DNA of 64,000 nucleotides from Ventosimonas gracilis (GTDB taxonomy: Bacteria > Pseudomonadota > Gammaproteobacteria > Pseudomonadales > Pseudomonadaceae), in contig NZ_LSZO01000018.1 in the NCBI RefSeq assembly GCF_001580025.1, forward strand, positions 1-64,000, in the 5' to 3' direction. A model generated the notes under the pieces. It was given only the letters and a program-made list of their open reading frames with translations. It made no database searches and had not been told where the DNA came from. Positions 34,787 through 45,297 of the stretch are shown here, piece after piece (the stretch's first letter is position 1; each line of letters begins with the position of its first letter). A program made the position numbers and the translations under genes.

Positions 34787-34975
34787 TCGACCACACTGGA
34801 ACCCGTAATCGTGTCCGCGCAGGCCGAAGACGGCACGGCCGAGCAGGGCTACCGCGTGGAAACGATCCGTGGCGTGGGGCTATGAGGCGAGCGCAGCTTG
34901 CAGGACACGCCTTATTCCATTGTGACCTATATCGAAAGTCTGGAAAATGGCACGACCGTGGGGACGGGGTTTCTT
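34787..34975 (+). pseudogene. TonB-dependent receptor remnant
   Basis: In frame from about 34787 the translation runs LEPVIVSAQAEDGTAEQGYRV, then ETIRGVGL, a TGA stop at 34883-34885, then GERSLQDTPYSIVTYIESLENG. This is the start of a TonB-receptor plug domain, where the stop replaces the tryptophan normally found before GERSLQDTPYSI (TGG to TGA). The rest of the receptor is gone and the fragment ends near a REP-like palindrome. From 34506 to 34786 I see no other gene. Confidence 0.7.
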
Positions 34976-34992
34976 AATGAAGGCGAAGTGCT

Positions 34993-35018
34993 CCCCTCGC
35001 CCACAAGCGGGCGAGGGG
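34993..35018. repeat. REP-like palindrome, copy 5
   Basis: CCCCTCGCCC-ACAAGC-GGGCGAGGGG lies just after the pntB stop codon (minus strand) and after the receptor remnant. This is one of the most regular copies and a likely terminator for the transhydrogenase operon. Confidence 0.6.
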
Positions 35019-35026
35019 TAGGGGCG

Positions 35027-36478
35027 TTAATCCAGCGCCTTTAGCATGTCTTCGATGACTTTTTTGGCATCGCCGAAGACCATCATGGTTTTGTCCATAT
35101 AGAACAATTCGTTGTCCAGACCCGCATAACCGCTGGCCATGCTGCGTTTGTTGACGATGATATTTTTGGCCTTGAACGCTTCCAAAATCGGCATGCCTGC
35201 AATGGGCGAGCCGGGGTTGTTTTTTGCCGCTGGATTGACTACGTCGTTGGCACCTAGCACCAGCGCTACATCGGCGGTGCCAAATTCGGCGTTGATGTCT
35301 TCCATCTCAAACACCTGGTCGTAGGAGACCTCGGCCTCGGCGAGCAGTACGTTCATATGGCCGGGCATGCGTCCGGCGACCGGGTGGATGGCGTATTTCA
35401 CATTAACGCCCATCTGCGAAAGGCGTTCGGAAAGCTCGACCAAGGCATGTTGAGCGCGCGCCACGGCGAGGCCGTAGCCGGGGATGATAATTAAGGTTTC
35501 GGCGTTGCTGAGCAAAAAGCTCGCGTCTTCGGCTGAGCCGGATTTGACCGGTCTTTGTTCGCTGCTGCCGCCTTGCTCGGCGCTTACGGATGCGCCGCCA
35601 AAGCCGCCCAAAATCACGTTAAAGAACGAGCGGTTCATGGCGCGGCACATGATGTAGGACAAAATCGCGCCGCTTGCGCCAACCAAGGAGCCGGCCACTA
35701 TCAGCATGGAATTGTTCAGCGAGAAGCCAATGCCCGCCGCCGCCCAACCGGAATAGCTGTTGAGCATGGAAACCACCACCGGCATATCCGCCCCGCCAAT
35801 CGGGATGATAATCAGCACGCCGAGCACAAAAGAAAGCGCCAGCAGCGCAAAAAACGCGCGCATATCGCCGCTCGCGGCAAAGTACAGCCCCAGGCCCATC
35901 AGCGTTAATCCCAGCAGCAAATTCAGCAGATGTTGCCCGCCAAACTGTACCGGCTTGCCTTGGAACAGGCGCAGTTTGTATTTACCGGATAGCTTGCCAA
36001 AGGCAATCACTGAGCCGGAAAAAGTAATCGCACCGATGCCCGCGCCCAAAAACAGCTCCAGCCGATTGCCGAACGGGATAGGCTCGCCTGCGCTTGCGAC
36101 CAATCCGAGCGACTGCGGCTCCAGCACGGCGGCGACTGCGATAAACACTGCGGCGAGGCCGATCATGCTGTGCATAAAGGCGACCAGTTCCGGCATTTTG
36201 GTCATCTCGACACGCTTTGCCATCAGCGTGCCCAGGCTGCCGCCGAGCAAAAGGCCAGCCAGTACCCAGCCAAGACCGCTGACCAGCGAATCGATTTCGT
36301 CCAATTGCGCGGCCAGTTTTTGCAGTAAAAAGACCGTGGTGAGCACGGCAATCAGCATGCCGCTCATGCCAAAGACATTGCCACGGCGCGCCGATTTGGG
36401 GTTGGATAAGCCCTTAAGCGCCTGAATAAAGCAGACCGAGGCGAGCAGGTAGAGCAGGGTGATTAGATTCATACTCAT
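35027..36478 (-). CDS. pntB: NAD(P) transhydrogenase subunit beta
   Basis: A 483-residue membrane protein with about nine helices followed by the NADP-binding domain III ([30 protein letters not shown], then [14 protein letters not shown], and [18 protein letters not shown]). It couples proton flow to hydride transfer between NADH and NADP+. Its ATG overlaps the end of the pntAB gene in an ATGA junction, so translation is coupled. It is the last gene of a three-gene operon, with the alpha subunit split into two polypeptides. Confidence 0.97.
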   Translation of the reverse strand: MSMNLITLLYLLASVCFIQALKGLSNPKSARRGNVFGMSGMLIAVLTTVFLLQKLAAQLDEIDSLVSGLGWVLAGLLLGGSLGTLMAKRVEMTKMPELVAFMHSMIGLAAVFIAVAAVLEPQSLGLVASAGEPIPFGNRLELFLGAGIGAITFSGSVIAFGKLSGKYKLRLFQGKPVQFGGQHLLNLLLGLTLMGLGLYFAASGDMRAFFALLALSFVLGVLIIIPIGGADMPVVVSMLNSYSGWAAAGIGFSLNNSMLIVAGSLVGASGAILSYIMCRAMNRSFFNVILGGFGGASVSAEQGGSSEQRPVKSGSAEDASFLLSNAETLIIIPGYGLAVARAQHALVELSERLSQMGVNVKYAIHPVAGRMPGHMNVLLAEAEVSYDQVFEMEDINAEFGTADVALVLGANDVVNPAAKNNPGSPIAGMPILEAFKAKNIIVNKRSMASGYAGLDNELFYMDKTMMVFGDAKKVIEDMLKALD

Positions 36479-36801
36479 GCCTGCTCTTCTCCTTTAGCGG
36501 ATTTGGCCTGCTTTTTCTTGAACATTTCCAGCATTCGGCGGGTGACTAAAAAGCCGCCAAAGACATTCACTGACGCCAGTGCGACGGCCAGCGTGCCCAT
36601 TGCTTTACCGGCTGGGGTGACGGTTAAGGCGGCCGCGAGCATCGCGCCGACGATAACGATGGCAGAAATGGCGTTAGTCACCGCCATTAACGGCGTGTGC
36701 AGCGCTGGGGTGACGTTCCATACCACTTGGTAGCCGACATAAATGGCCAGTACAAAAATAATCAGGTTATAAACGACTGGGCTAATCAGCATCTCTTGCA
36801 T
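36475..36801 (-). CDS. pntAB: NAD(P) transhydrogenase subunit alpha part 2
   Basis: A 108-residue membrane protein: the membrane part of the alpha subunit with helices around [36 protein letters not shown] and [26 protein letters not shown] 36801 has AGAGGAA upstream; the longer frame to 36852 is unlikely because it runs into the preceding gene. The split-alpha arrangement is common in Pseudomonas and Rhodospirillum, unlike the single PntA of E. coli. Confidence 0.95.
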   Translation of the reverse strand: MQEMLISPVVYNLIIFVLAIYVGYQVVWNVTPALHTPLMAVTNAISAIVIVGAMLAAALTVTPAGKAMGTLAVALASVNVFGGFLVTRRMLEMFKKKQAKSAKGEEQA

Positions 36802-36821
36802 GCGCGCGTTCCTCTTTAAAA

Positions 36822-37937
36822 TCAGCGGCTTTTGACTTGCCCATCCAGGCACATCAGGCAGGCGGCGACGATGTCGTCTTCAAGATTGATCGCGAGCTGG
36901 CCGTCTTTATCCACAATCAATTTCAAAAAATCCAATAGATTGCGGGCATAAAGCGCCGAAGCATCGGCGGGCATCAGCGCCGGCAGATTGGTCAGGCCAA
37001 TCAGGGTAACGCCGTGTTTTTGCACGATTTGGCCGCTCTCGGTCAGTGGGCAGTTGCCGCCTCGGGCCGCTGCCAAATCGACCACGACTGAACCTGCTTT
37101 CATCGCCTGCACGGTGTGTTCTTGCAGTAAAACCGGCGCTTTGCGCCCGGGAATCAGCGCGGTGCAGATAATGATGTCGGCTTGCAAGGCGCGCTGGTGC
37201 ACGGCTTCGGCTTGGCGGGCGAGCCAGCTGGCGGGCATTGGGCGGGCATAGCCGCCCACGCCTTCGGCGCATTCGCGTTCTTCATCGGTTTCATAAGGCA
37301 CGTCGATAAATTTTGCGCCCAAGGATTCGATTTGCTCTTTGACCGCCGGGCGCACGTCGGAGGCTTCGACCACTGCGCCTAAACGTTTGGCCGTGGCAAT
37401 GGCTTGCAGCCCGGCCACGCCCGCGCCCAATACCAACACGCGGGCGGCTTTAACCGTACCGGCTGCGGTCATCAAAAGCGGCATAAAACGTGGGTAATGG
37501 TGCGCGGCGAGCAGCACGGCTTTATATCCGGCGACACCGGCTTGCGAGGAGAGCACGTCCAAACTCTGCGCGCGCGAGGTGCGCGGCGCGGCTTCCAGCG
37601 CAAAGGCGGCAAGTCCTGCTGCGGCGAGATGCTTAATGCCTTCGCTGTCGAACGGGTCGAGCATGCCGACCAGCACTGCGCCGGATTTAAAGCGCTTTAG
37701 CTCATCGGCATTCGGTGAAGTCACTTTAAGCAGCAAGTCCGCAGCAAAAGCTTCATCCGCGCTAACCAGCATTGCACCGGCAGCCTCATAGTGGCTATCG
37801 GTTACACAGGCTCGCTGCCCCGCGCCGCGCTCAACGCTGACGCTGTGTCCCTGACTCACCAGCTTTTTGACGGTTTCTGCTGTTGCCGCGACGCGGGTTT
37901 CGCCCGCAGTCGTTTCAAGGGGAACGCCAATATGCAC
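36822..37937 (-). CDS. pntAA: NAD(P) transhydrogenase subunit alpha part 1
   Basis: A 371-residue soluble NAD(H)-binding subunit, homologous to alanine dehydrogenase. It starts [23 protein letters not shown], has the Rossmann motif [31 protein letters not shown] near residue 170 and [12 protein letters not shown]. Its stop lies 20 nt before the pntAB start. It is the first gene of the operon; the ~140 bases between it and rsmD hold its promoter. Confidence 0.95.
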   Translation of the reverse strand: MHIGVPLETTAGETRVAATAETVKKLVSQGHSVSVERGAGQRACVTDSHYEAAGAMLVSADEAFAADLLLKVTSPNADELKRFKSGAVLVGMLDPFDSEGIKHLAAAGLAAFALEAAPRTSRAQSLDVLSSQAGVAGYKAVLLAAHHYPRFMPLLMTAAGTVKAARVLVLGAGVAGLQAIATAKRLGAVVEASDVRPAVKEQIESLGAKFIDVPYETDEERECAEGVGGYARPMPASWLARQAEAVHQRALQADIIICTALIPGRKAPVLLQEHTVQAMKAGSVVVDLAAARGGNCPLTESGQIVQKHGVTLIGLTNLPALMPADASALYARNLLDFLKLIVDKDGQLAINLEDDIVAACLMCLDGQVKSR

Positions 37938-38080
37938 GCAAAACCTCCTGTAGCCGTGGCGTGGTCATCACGCGAAGCCTTGCATTGTGCATAGCAAAAA
38001 AAAGCACTGCAATAGATGGGCTTTATTCCGTCGTATTTGGTTTTATTGATCGATAAGCGACATATACAGAAGTGATGGCG

Positions 38081-38659
38081 TCATTCGCCGCGTTGCCAAA
38101 GCGAGTAATGCACAAGCCCGGCTTGTTTTTCACGCAGCGCTTGCCAGTTGGCGGGCACGCCAAGACGCGCGGCGGGGGCCTCGCTTTCGCAGTAAATCAG
38201 CGCGTTTTCGGCCAGCCAGTCGCCTTCTTCCAGCCGCTTGGCACAGCGCGGCAGTAAGCCTTGGTTAAAAGGCGGATCGAGCAGGACGATGTCAAAGGGA
38301 TTGTGCGTTTTGTCACGCAAAAAGTGCAGGGCATCCGCCTGGTGCAGTTCAATCTGGCCGCTGCAATTAAGGCGCTTGATATGCTCGCGGATCACCGCGC
38401 AAGCGATCCTGTTGTTGTCCAGCGCCAATACGCGCTTTGCACCGCGCGATAAGGCCTCCACGGTAAGGGCTCCGCTGCCGGCAAAAACATCCAGCACAAG
38501 TGCCCCGACTATCGGTACAGCCAGCCAGTTAAACAGCGTTTCACGTACGCGCGAGGGCGTCGGCCTTAGCCCGTCTTGGTCCGGCACGCTCAGTTTTCGG
38601 CCGCGATATTGGCCGCCGATAATGCGGATTTGCCGCTGAGCGGGCGGTGCTTTTTTCAT
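38081..38659 (-). CDS. rsmD: 16S rRNA (guanine-966-N2) methyltransferase RsmD
   Basis: A 192-residue SAM-dependent methyltransferase. IRIIGGQYRGRKLSVPDQDGLRPTPSRVRETLFNWL is the RsmD-specific N-terminus; VLDVFAGSGALTVEALSRGA is the SAM-binding loop and IVLLDPPFNQGLL the catalytic DPPF. It lies 50 nt downstream of the M16 peptidase pair on the same strand, opposite the ftsY operon, as in pseudomonads. Confidence 0.96.
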   Translation of the reverse strand: MKKAPPAQRQIRIIGGQYRGRKLSVPDQDGLRPTPSRVRETLFNWLAVPIVGALVLDVFAGSGALTVEALSRGAKRVLALDNNRIACAVIREHIKRLNCSGQIELHQADALHFLRDKTHNPFDIVLLDPPFNQGLLPRCAKRLEEGDWLAENALIYCESEAPAARLGVPANWQALREKQAGLVHYSLWQRGE

Positions 38660-38709
38660 TGAATTTCAGCCATCCAAGCCGTTTTCAATCGATACATTCA
38701 AGCGGGCGA

Positions 38710-40179
38710 TCAATGTTCCGGCACCGGCATGACGCGCTCGATGCGCTCGCCAGGCGGCGGCAGGGGTTGTTGCCCGGTCGTGGGACCTGCGCTGACGATC
38801 ACCAGTTGTTCGGCATCGAGATGACGGGCAAAGGCCGCTTTGATGTCCTCTATGCTCACTTGCTTAACTTGCTGCATAAACCGTTCAAGCTGATCAAGCG
38901 GCAAATCGTAAAAGCCGATAGCGCCGAGTTGTCCGGCAATATCGGCGTTGCTCATCAAGGTTAACGGAAAGCTGCCGAACAGTTCGCGTTTGGCCGCCGC
39001 CAATTCCTGCTCGGTCGGGCCGTTTGCGATAAAGTCCGCCAAAATCTGCTGTACCAATTCCAGCGTGCCTTCACTTTGCTGCGCTTTGGTCTGTACGCTG
39101 ATGATAAAAGGCCCAGGAGCCGCCATCGGGGTAAAAGCGGAGTAAATCCCGTAGGTTAATCCGCGTTTTTCGCGCACTTCTTCGGTTAATCGCGAGCCAA
39201 AGCCGCCGCCTAAAATCTGGTTGCCCAGATACAGCGCCGCATAGTCCGGGTCGCTGCGCTTAATACCTAAGCTCGCCAGCAGCAAGTGGGTTTGCTGCGA
39301 GGGGTATTCGATATGGCTTTTGCCCGCCGTGGGTGTGGCGGGGGCAGGTAGCTCAGGCAGTTTTTGCCCTTGCGGCAGGGCGGATGCGATCTGTTCGGCG
39401 ATGTATTTGGCGGTTGCATCATCGGCATTGCCGACCAGCACAATCACCGCGTTGCTCGCGTTATAGGCCTGTTGATAAAAATCTTGCACATCGGCTTGGG
39501 TAATCGCGGCAATCGATTGCTCCGTGCCTTCGCTCGGATGGCCGTAAGGATGCTCGCCGTACAGGCGCTTAAACAGCAGGGTGCGCGCCTGTTTGCCGGG
39601 GTTTTGCTTGTCGTGCTCAAAACCGGCGCGCAGTTGGTTTTTAATGCGCGCGAGAGCGTCTTCGGGAAAAGTCGGCTGTCCCAATACCTCGGTCAACAAC
39701 AAAAGCGAGCGCGCAAGGTGGGTCGGCTGACACTGTTCGCGCTCATTGCGCTCGATCGACCGCCGGTATGGATCGTTGCTGATGCTACGCAGGCTGACAA
39801 TCGCCATATCGCGGTGCGAGCTGGTGGAAAACTCCGCGCCCAGTTGGTCAAAGCCCTGGGCGATGGCGTTGGCATCCTTAAGCTCTGTGCCTTCACCCAG
39901 CAACGCATTGGTGAGCAGGGCAAGACCGGCTTTATCTTGCGGGTCGCGCGAACTGCCAGCGGCAAAAATCAGCCGCACATCGAGCATCTCCAACCAGCGG
40001 TTGGAAACAAACAGTACGCGGGTACCGCCGCTGGTGCGCCACTGCTGAATATCCATGCGCGCTGTGACTGGCGGTTGCTCGCTCAGTTTGGCAAGCGATT
40101 GCAATTTTGCGCCGTTGTGGCTGGGGCAGCCCACCAGCAGCGCGGTCAGCGCAAGGACAAGCGCCAGTGGCTTAATCAT
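38710..40179 (-). CDS. M16-family peptidase-like protein, non-catalytic partner
   Basis: A 489-residue protein starting at ATG 40179, with a lipoprotein-type signal (ALVLALTALLVGC, lipobox cysteine near residue 18). It lacks the HxxEH zinc motif but has the substrate-side block GGGFGSRLTEEVREKRGLTYGIYS (Arg-Tyr pair), so it is the non-catalytic half of a two-chain M16 peptidase. It overlaps the upstream gene by 8 nt. Longer frames exist but cover the preceding gene. Confidence 0.9.
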   Translation of the reverse strand: MIKPLALVLALTALLVGCPSHNGAKLQSLAKLSEQPPVTARMDIQQWRTSGGTRVLFVSNRWLEMLDVRLIFAAGSSRDPQDKAGLALLTNALLGEGTELKDANAIAQGFDQLGAEFSTSSHRDMAIVSLRSISNDPYRRSIERNEREQCQPTHLARSLLLLTEVLGQPTFPEDALARIKNQLRAGFEHDKQNPGKQARTLLFKRLYGEHPYGHPSEGTEQSIAAITQADVQDFYQQAYNASNAVIVLVGNADDATAKYIAEQIASALPQGQKLPELPAPATPTAGKSHIEYPSQQTHLLLASLGIKRSDPDYAALYLGNQILGGGFGSRLTEEVREKRGLTYGIYSAFTPMAAPGPFIISVQTKAQQSEGTLELVQQILADFIANGPTEQELAAAKRELFGSFPLTLMSNADIAGQLGAIGFYDLPLDQLERFMQQVKQVSIEDIKAAFARHLDAEQLVIVSAGPTTGQQPLPPPGERIERVMPVPEH

Positions 40180-41548
40180 GGGCAAGCTCCTTCGATACAG
40201 CGGGCAGGATGCGTACAGTAGTCGAGCGCTCGCGGGTGAAAAAACGCTGCGCCGTTTTTTGGATGAGTTCGGCCTTATCTTTGTGGTAACAACAGGAGAG
40301 ACTGAACGGGTCGTCACTCCAGAGGATTTTCTCCCAGGGTAAGCCTGCGGCCGTCAAGCGGCCAATCAGGCTGGCCTGGCGGCTGATGGACTCTTGCGCG
40401 TAGGTTCTTTCGGCACGGAATTTAACCCTGGCACGGTCAAGTTCTTGCACAGTGACCGGCTCGGTTTTAAAACGCTCAAGCTGTTGCCATAGGGCGTTTT
40501 CGACCTCTTTCAGTGTTTTGCCTTTGGCGAGATTGGGTGTGGCGGAGATCACAAACAGGCTATCGCCACGCTTAAAAGCGTCGTACCAAGCGTCCGCGCC
40601 GGCCACCAGTTCGCTGCCGCGCACCAGCTCAGTGGAGAGGCGCGCACTGTCGCTGCCATCGAGCAAGGCGGCAATCACACGCAGGGCGTCAATCTCTTTT
40701 TCGGCCTCATAGCTGCCCGCAGTCGCAAGGCTTGGCACGTTAAAGCCGAGCAGCAGGCTGGGCAGTTCCGTGCGCAAATGCAAGGTGGCCGAACGCTCAC
40801 CGGGTTCGGCGAGTTCCTTGGGCGTTTTGATCGGCGGCAGTTCGCGTCGCGGGATATGCCCAAAGTGGCGTTTGACCAAGGGCAGCAAATCCTCAAGCCC
40901 GATCGCACCTGCGACCACCAAGGTGGCGTTATTGGGCGCGTACCAGTTTTGATACCAGCGACGTAAATCCTGCACATCAAGACGCTCGATATCGTCCATC
41001 CAGCCAATCACCGGCGTGTGGTAGCCGCTCGCCGGAAACGCCAGTGCTTTAAAGCGCTCGTAAGCTAGGGAGGAGGGATTGTCGTCGGTGCGCAGACGGC
41101 GTTCTTCCTTAATCACTTCAATTTCTTTGGCGAACTCGGCAGGAGGCAGGGCAAGCGTTGCCATGCGGTCGGCTTCCATTTCCAGCGCGACTTCCAGGCG
41201 GTCTCTCGTCAGCACTTGGTAATAGGCGGTGTAGTCCTCACCGGTAAAGGCGTTTTCCTCCGCGCCCAGCTCGCGTAAAATCCGTGACGCCTCGCCCGGC
41301 GCGAGTTTGCGGCTGCCTTTAAACATCATGTGTTCGAGCGCGTGGGAAATGCCGGTCTGGCCGGGCGCTTCATAGCTTGAACCCACGCGATACCACATCT
41401 GCGAAACCACCACCGGGCCGCTGGCGTATGAGTAAACGATCACCCTAAGGCCGTTATCCAGTGTCGCTTCACGCGGCGGCGCTTTCGCGGCCTCCCCAAA
41501 AAGCGGCAGCGCCAAAAGCAGTACGCACAGATAGCGAAAGCAGCCCAT
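40172..41548 (-). CDS. M16-family zinc peptidase, catalytic subunit
   Basis: A 458-residue protein from ATG 41548, exported (signal peptide CFRYLCVLLLALPLFGEAAKA). The zinc site is the inverted HxxEH motif in SHALEHMMFKG near residue 68, with the second glutamate in EENAFTGEDYTAYYQ and downstream. Together with the next gene it makes the usual two-chain, pitrilysin-type peptidase acting in the periplasm. It is divergent from ftsY with a short shared promoter region. Confidence 0.92.
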   Translation of the reverse strand: MGCFRYLCVLLLALPLFGEAAKAPPREATLDNGLRVIVYSYASGPVVVSQMWYRVGSSYEAPGQTGISHALEHMMFKGSRKLAPGEASRILRELGAEENAFTGEDYTAYYQVLTRDRLEVALEMEADRMATLALPPAEFAKEIEVIKEERRLRTDDNPSSLAYERFKALAFPASGYHTPVIGWMDDIERLDVQDLRRWYQNWYAPNNATLVVAGAIGLEDLLPLVKRHFGHIPRRELPPIKTPKELAEPGERSATLHLRTELPSLLLGFNVPSLATAGSYEAEKEIDALRVIAALLDGSDSARLSTELVRGSELVAGADAWYDAFKRGDSLFVISATPNLAKGKTLKEVENALWQQLERFKTEPVTVQELDRARVKFRAERTYAQESISRQASLIGRLTAAGLPWEKILWSDDPFSLSCCYHKDKAELIQKTAQRFFTRERSTTVRILPAVSKELAHD

Positions 41549-41658
41549 AATCAGTATTCTCTGCTGTTTTGTAAAAGGCAGGTATCTTAGCCGCATCCGG
41601 CGGCCATCGGCCACAATAAGCGCCCCGCCTGCCTGCTTTTTGTGTAATGAGCTGATTT

Positions 41659-42714
41659 ATGTCCGATACCGCAAATCCTCCCGAAAAAAAGCGCCTGTTT
41701 GGCTGGCTGCGCAAAGCGCCTGCTGAACAAGAGGCGGAAGCTGCAAGCGCCCCGCCCGTCGCGCCTGAAAAAACCAGCCTGCTTGCCAGGCTGTGGCAGG
41801 GGCTTGCGAAAACCCGCGCAGGTCTTGGCGAAGGCATGGCCGATTTGCTGCTGGGCAAAAAGGTGATCGACGATGAACTGCTGGAAGAAATTGAAAACCG
41901 CCTGCTGGCGGCGGATGTCGGCGTTGAGGCGACCAGACAAATCCTGCAAAACCTCACCGATCGCGTGGCGCGCAAGGAACTGGCCGACAGCGGCGCACTG
42001 CATGTCGCACTGCAACAGGAATTAACCGCGCAGCTTGCACCCATCGAGCAGCCGCTGATCGTCGATAGCAGCAAAAAGCCTTGGGTGATTTTGGTCGCCG
42101 GTATCAACGGCGCAGGCAAAACCACCAGTATCGGCAAGCTCGCTAAATTTCTGCAAAAGCAAGGGCATAAAGTGATGCTGGCGGCCGGGGATACCTTCCG
42201 CGCCGCCGCCGTCGAGCAACTTAAAGTCTGGGGTGAACGTAACCAGATTGCGGTCATTGCGCAAAATACCGGCGCGGATTCGGCCTCGGTCATCTTCGAC
42301 GCCGTGCAAGCGGCCAAGGCACGCGGCATCGATGTGCTGATTGCTGATACCGCCGGTCGCCTGCACACGCAAAGCCATCTGATGGAAGAGTTAAAAAAGG
42401 TGCGTCGGGTGATAGGCAAGCTCGATGACAGCGCCCCGCATGAAGTGCTGCTGGTGCTCGATGCCGGTACCGGGCAAAACGCCATCAAACAAACCCGCGA
42501 GTTTCACCAGTGTTTATCGCTCTCTGGATTGATTTTGACCAAGCTCGACGGCACCGCCAAAGGCGGCGTGATTTTCGCCTTGGCACAGCAGTTTGGCCTG
42601 CCGGTACGCTTTATCGGTGTGGGCGAAGGGATTGAGGATTTACGACCATTTGAGGCAAAAACCTTTGTCGAGGCGTTGTTCGCGCAGGAAGCTCGGTTAA
42701 ATGATTCGATTTGA
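41659..42714 (+). CDS. ftsY: Signal recognition particle receptor FtsY
   Basis: A 351-residue GTPase. A short acidic A domain (about 50 residues with EQEAEAASAPP) is followed by the N-G domain: GINGAGKTTSIGKLAKFL, the DTFRAAAVEQLKVW insertion box, IADTAGR and LTKLDGTAKGG. It docks ribosome-SRP complexes at the membrane. The 3' end overlaps ftsE by 14 nt. The A domain is shorter than in E. coli. Confidence 0.97.
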   Translation: MSDTANPPEKKRLFGWLRKAPAEQEAEAASAPPVAPEKTSLLARLWQGLAKTRAGLGEGMADLLLGKKVIDDELLEEIENRLLAADVGVEATRQILQNLTDRVARKELADSGALHVALQQELTAQLAPIEQPLIVDSSKKPWVILVAGINGAGKTTSIGKLAKFLQKQGHKVMLAAGDTFRAAAVEQLKVWGERNQIAVIAQNTGADSASVIFDAVQAAKARGIDVLIADTAGRLHTQSHLMEELKKVRRVIGKLDDSAPHEVLLVLDAGTGQNAIKQTREFHQCLSLSGLILTKLDGTAKGGVIFALAQQFGLPVRFIGVGEGIEDLRPFEAKTFVEALFAQEARLNDSI

Positions 42715-43372
42715 GCAGGTCGCCAAGCACTACCCGAACGGACAGGTCGCGCTGCACGAGATCTCCTTTCGCATACAAAAAGGCGAGTTTTTGTTTGTCA
42801 CCGGTCATTCCGGCGCGGGCAAAAGCACCTTGCTGCGGCTGCTGCTGGCGATGGAGCGCCCCAGTTCCGGCAGGCTGCTGCTGGTTGGGCAGGATTTGGC
42901 GCGTATCAGCAATGCCGCCATTCCCTATTTGCGCCGTCAGATGGGCGTGGTGTTCCAAAATCATCAACTTTTGTTTGACCGCAGCGTATTTGCCAACGTT
43001 GCGCTGTCTTTGCACATTCTCGGGCTTTCCCAAGGCGAAATCAGCCGCAGGGTAGGCGCAGCCTTGGAGCGCGTGGCGCTGCTCGACAAAGCTAATCAGT
43101 TCCCGGCTGACCTTTCTACCGGCCAACAACAGCGTGTCGGCATTGCCCGCGCGGTGGTGCACAACCCGCGCCTGCTGCTCGCTGATGAGCCTACCGGCAA
43201 CCTCGACCCACGTCTGGCGGCGGAAATCATGCGCCTGTTTGAAGACATCAACCGGCGCGGCACCACGGTATTGGTCGCCAGCCACGATTTGAAACTGATC
43301 GCCAGCATGCACCAACGCATGCTGACCTTGCAGCGCGGGCGACTGATTGAAGACGGCGGGAAAAATCCATGA
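42701..43372 (+). CDS. ftsE: Cell-division ATPase FtsE
   Basis: A 223-residue ABC ATPase: IRFEQVAKHYPNGQVALHEISFRI start, Walker A GHSGAGKSTLL, the signature LSTGQQQRVGIARAVV and Walker B LLLADEPTGNLDP. It works with FtsX to control peptidoglycan amidases at the septum. It overlaps both ftsY and ftsX (ATGA), giving tight translational coupling. Confidence 0.97.
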   Translation: MIRFEQVAKHYPNGQVALHEISFRIQKGEFLFVTGHSGAGKSTLLRLLLAMERPSSGRLLLVGQDLARISNAAIPYLRRQMGVVFQNHQLLFDRSVFANVALSLHILGLSQGEISRRVGAALERVALLDKANQFPADLSTGQQQRVGIARAVVHNPRLLLADEPTGNLDPRLAAEIMRLFEDINRRGTTVLVASHDLKLIASMHQRMLTLQRGRLIEDGGKNP

Positions 43373-44361
43373 ACCCACAACCTTCCAAAGCGGCCGAACG
43401 TCTGGGCAGTGCAGGGGAGCAAGCGAGCGAGCACGCAGCAGCGCTCAGCCCCCTGCGCGCTTGGCTGTTAAGCCATCAAGCCAGCCTTATTGATGCGCTG
43501 CGCCGTCTGCTGCGCCAGCCCTTTGCCAGCCTGTTTACGGCTCTGGTGATTGCCGTTGCCCTGTCTTTGCCGAGTGGTCTTGCGCTGCTGCTTGGCAATT
43601 TGCAGCGCTTAGGGGGCGATTGGCAGCAGGCGACGCAAATCTCTGTCTACTTAAAAACGACCAGTAGCGAAGCTGAAGGCTTGGCGCTGCGCGATAGCAT
43701 CGCGAAACTTACCGATGTTGACAGTGTTAAGTGGATTAGCGCCGATACCGCCCTTGCCCAGTTTGCCGAGCAATCCGGCCTTGCCGATGTGCTGGCCGAT
43801 TTGCCAGAAAACCCGCTGCCGGGCAGCTTGCAGATCACGCCCAAAGAGATCGACCCGGACAAGCTCAAGGCCTTGGCGCAGCAGCTTGGCGCTTATCCCG
43901 CCGTTGACTTGGTGCAGCTCGACTGGCGCTGGGCCGAGCGCTTCGCCGCCATCCTCGCCTTGGGCGAGCATCTGGTGCTGGGTCTTGCGCTGCTGCTGGC
44001 CGCCGCCTTGCTGCTGGTGATCGGCAATACCATTCGGCTGCATATCGAAAACCGCCGCAGCGAGATAGAAGTCATCAAGCTGGTCGGCGGCACCGATGCC
44101 TATGTGCAGCGGCCATTTCTCTACATGGGCGCACTCTACGGTACGAGCGGCGGGCTGCTGGCTTGGGCAGTGCTCGAATACAGCCTTGATTGGCTCAATC
44201 AATCGGTTATGCGCTTGGCCTCGCTGTACGGCAGTGGTTTCTCGCTAAACCCGGTGGGCGCAGCGGATGGCTTGCTGCTGGTACTGTTTGCTCTCACTTT
44301 GGGCTGCATCGGTGCTTGGCTTGCAGTCTTTCGCCACTTGAGAGCACTTGCGCCGAAGTAG
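43369..44361 (+). CDS. ftsX: Cell-division membrane protein FtsX
   Basis: A 330-residue protein with four membrane helices; the first (LFTALVIAVALSLPSGLALLL) follows a basic cytoplasmic tail, then a periplasmic loop with ISVYLKTTSSEAEGLALRD and LPENPLPGSLQI, and the end LVGGTDAYVQRPFLYMGALYG followed by two helices. It passes FtsE ATP hydrolysis to murein hydrolases such as M23 proteins outside the cell. Confidence 0.96.
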   Translation: MNPQPSKAAERLGSAGEQASEHAAALSPLRAWLLSHQASLIDALRRLLRQPFASLFTALVIAVALSLPSGLALLLGNLQRLGGDWQQATQISVYLKTTSSEAEGLALRDSIAKLTDVDSVKWISADTALAQFAEQSGLADVLADLPENPLPGSLQITPKEIDPDKLKALAQQLGAYPAVDLVQLDWRWAERFAAILALGEHLVLGLALLLAAALLLVIGNTIRLHIENRRSEIEVIKLVGGTDAYVQRPFLYMGALYGTSGGLLAWAVLEYSLDWLNQSVMRLASLYGSGFSLNPVGAADGLLLVLFALTLGCIGAWLAVFRHLRALAPK

Positions 44362-44442
44362 TAGTATTACTGCTATTTTTAGGGAACTTTGCACCAGCGG
44401 ACAACTCTTAGGCAACGATTTGACCCGCGGAGGATTTTCACC

Positions 44443-45297
44443 ATGAGCACATCCCTGCAACCGATACCGGCGCTGATACCTGGTGCCAATCTGGATGCCT
44501 ATATTCAGGCGGTCGCCAGCATCCCGATGCTGACCCAAGAGCAAGAGCGAGAGCTCGCCGAAAACCTGTTTTACCAGCAAGATGTAGAAGCCGCGCGGCA
44601 ACTAGTGCTTTCGCATTTGCGCTTTGTCGTGCATATCGCACGCAGTTATTCCGGCTACGGCCTGTCACAGGCGGACTTGATCCAAGAAGGCAATGTCGGT
44701 CTGATGAAGGCGGTCAAACGCTTTGACCCGCAGCGAGGCGTGCGTCTGGCCTCCTTTGCCGTGCACTGGATCAAGGCAGAAATCCACGAATTTATCCTGC
44801 GTAACTGGCGCATCGTCAAAGTCGCCACCACCAAAGCGCAGCGGCGCTTGTTCTTTAATCTGCGCAGCCAGAAAAAACGCTTAGGGTGGCTTAGTCACGA
44901 CGAAACCTTGGCGGTCGCTGAAAACCTGGGCGTTCAGGTGCACGAAGTACGCGAGATGGAAAGCCGCCTAAGCGGCCAAGACATGGCCTTTGACCCGGCT
45001 CAAAGCGACGACGATGACAGCGCCGCCTACGCTCCCGCCGCTTATCTGGAAGACAACCGCTACGACCCGGCGCAAAGGTTGGAAGACAGTGACTGGGCAG
45101 ACAGCTCCAGCAGCCACCTGTTTGAAGCGCTGGAAAAACTCGACCCGCGCAGCCGCGACATCTTGGAAAAACGCTGGCTGGCCGAAGAAAAAGCCACCCT
45201 GCACGAACTCGCCGCCGAATACGGCGTATCGGCCGAACGCATCCGTCAACTGGAAAAAAACGCCCTCGGCAAGCTCAAAGGCAGCATTGCGGCGTAG
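44443..45297 (+). CDS. rpoH: Heat-shock sigma factor RpoH (sigma-32)
   Basis: A 284-residue sigma factor from ATG 44443 with GCGGAGGA upstream. Regions 1.2-2.4: [61 protein letters not shown] and [38 protein letters not shown] (RpoH box). Region 4.2 ends with [24 protein letters not shown]. The acidic spacer is as expected for RpoH. It follows ftsX after 81 bases, as in other gammaproteobacteria. Confidence 0.97.
   Translation: MSTSLQPIPALIPGANLDAYIQAVASIPMLTQEQERELAENLFYQQDVEAARQLVLSHLRFVVHIARSYSGYGLSQADLIQEGNVGLMKAVKRFDPQRGVRLASFAVHWIKAEIHEFILRNWRIVKVATTKAQRRLFFNLRSQKKRLGWLSHDETLAVAENLGVQVHEVREMESRLSGQDMAFDPAQSDDDDSAAYAPAAYLEDNRYDPAQRLEDSDWADSSSSHLFEALEKLDPRSRDILEKRWLAEEKATLHELAAEYGVSAERIRQLEKNALGKLKGSIAA

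Noticed and set aside
44443-45297. The acidic DDDD stretch in RpoH looked like an unusual insertion.
   Set aside because: Comparable acidic spacers occur at this position in RpoH of E. coli and others, so it is normal.
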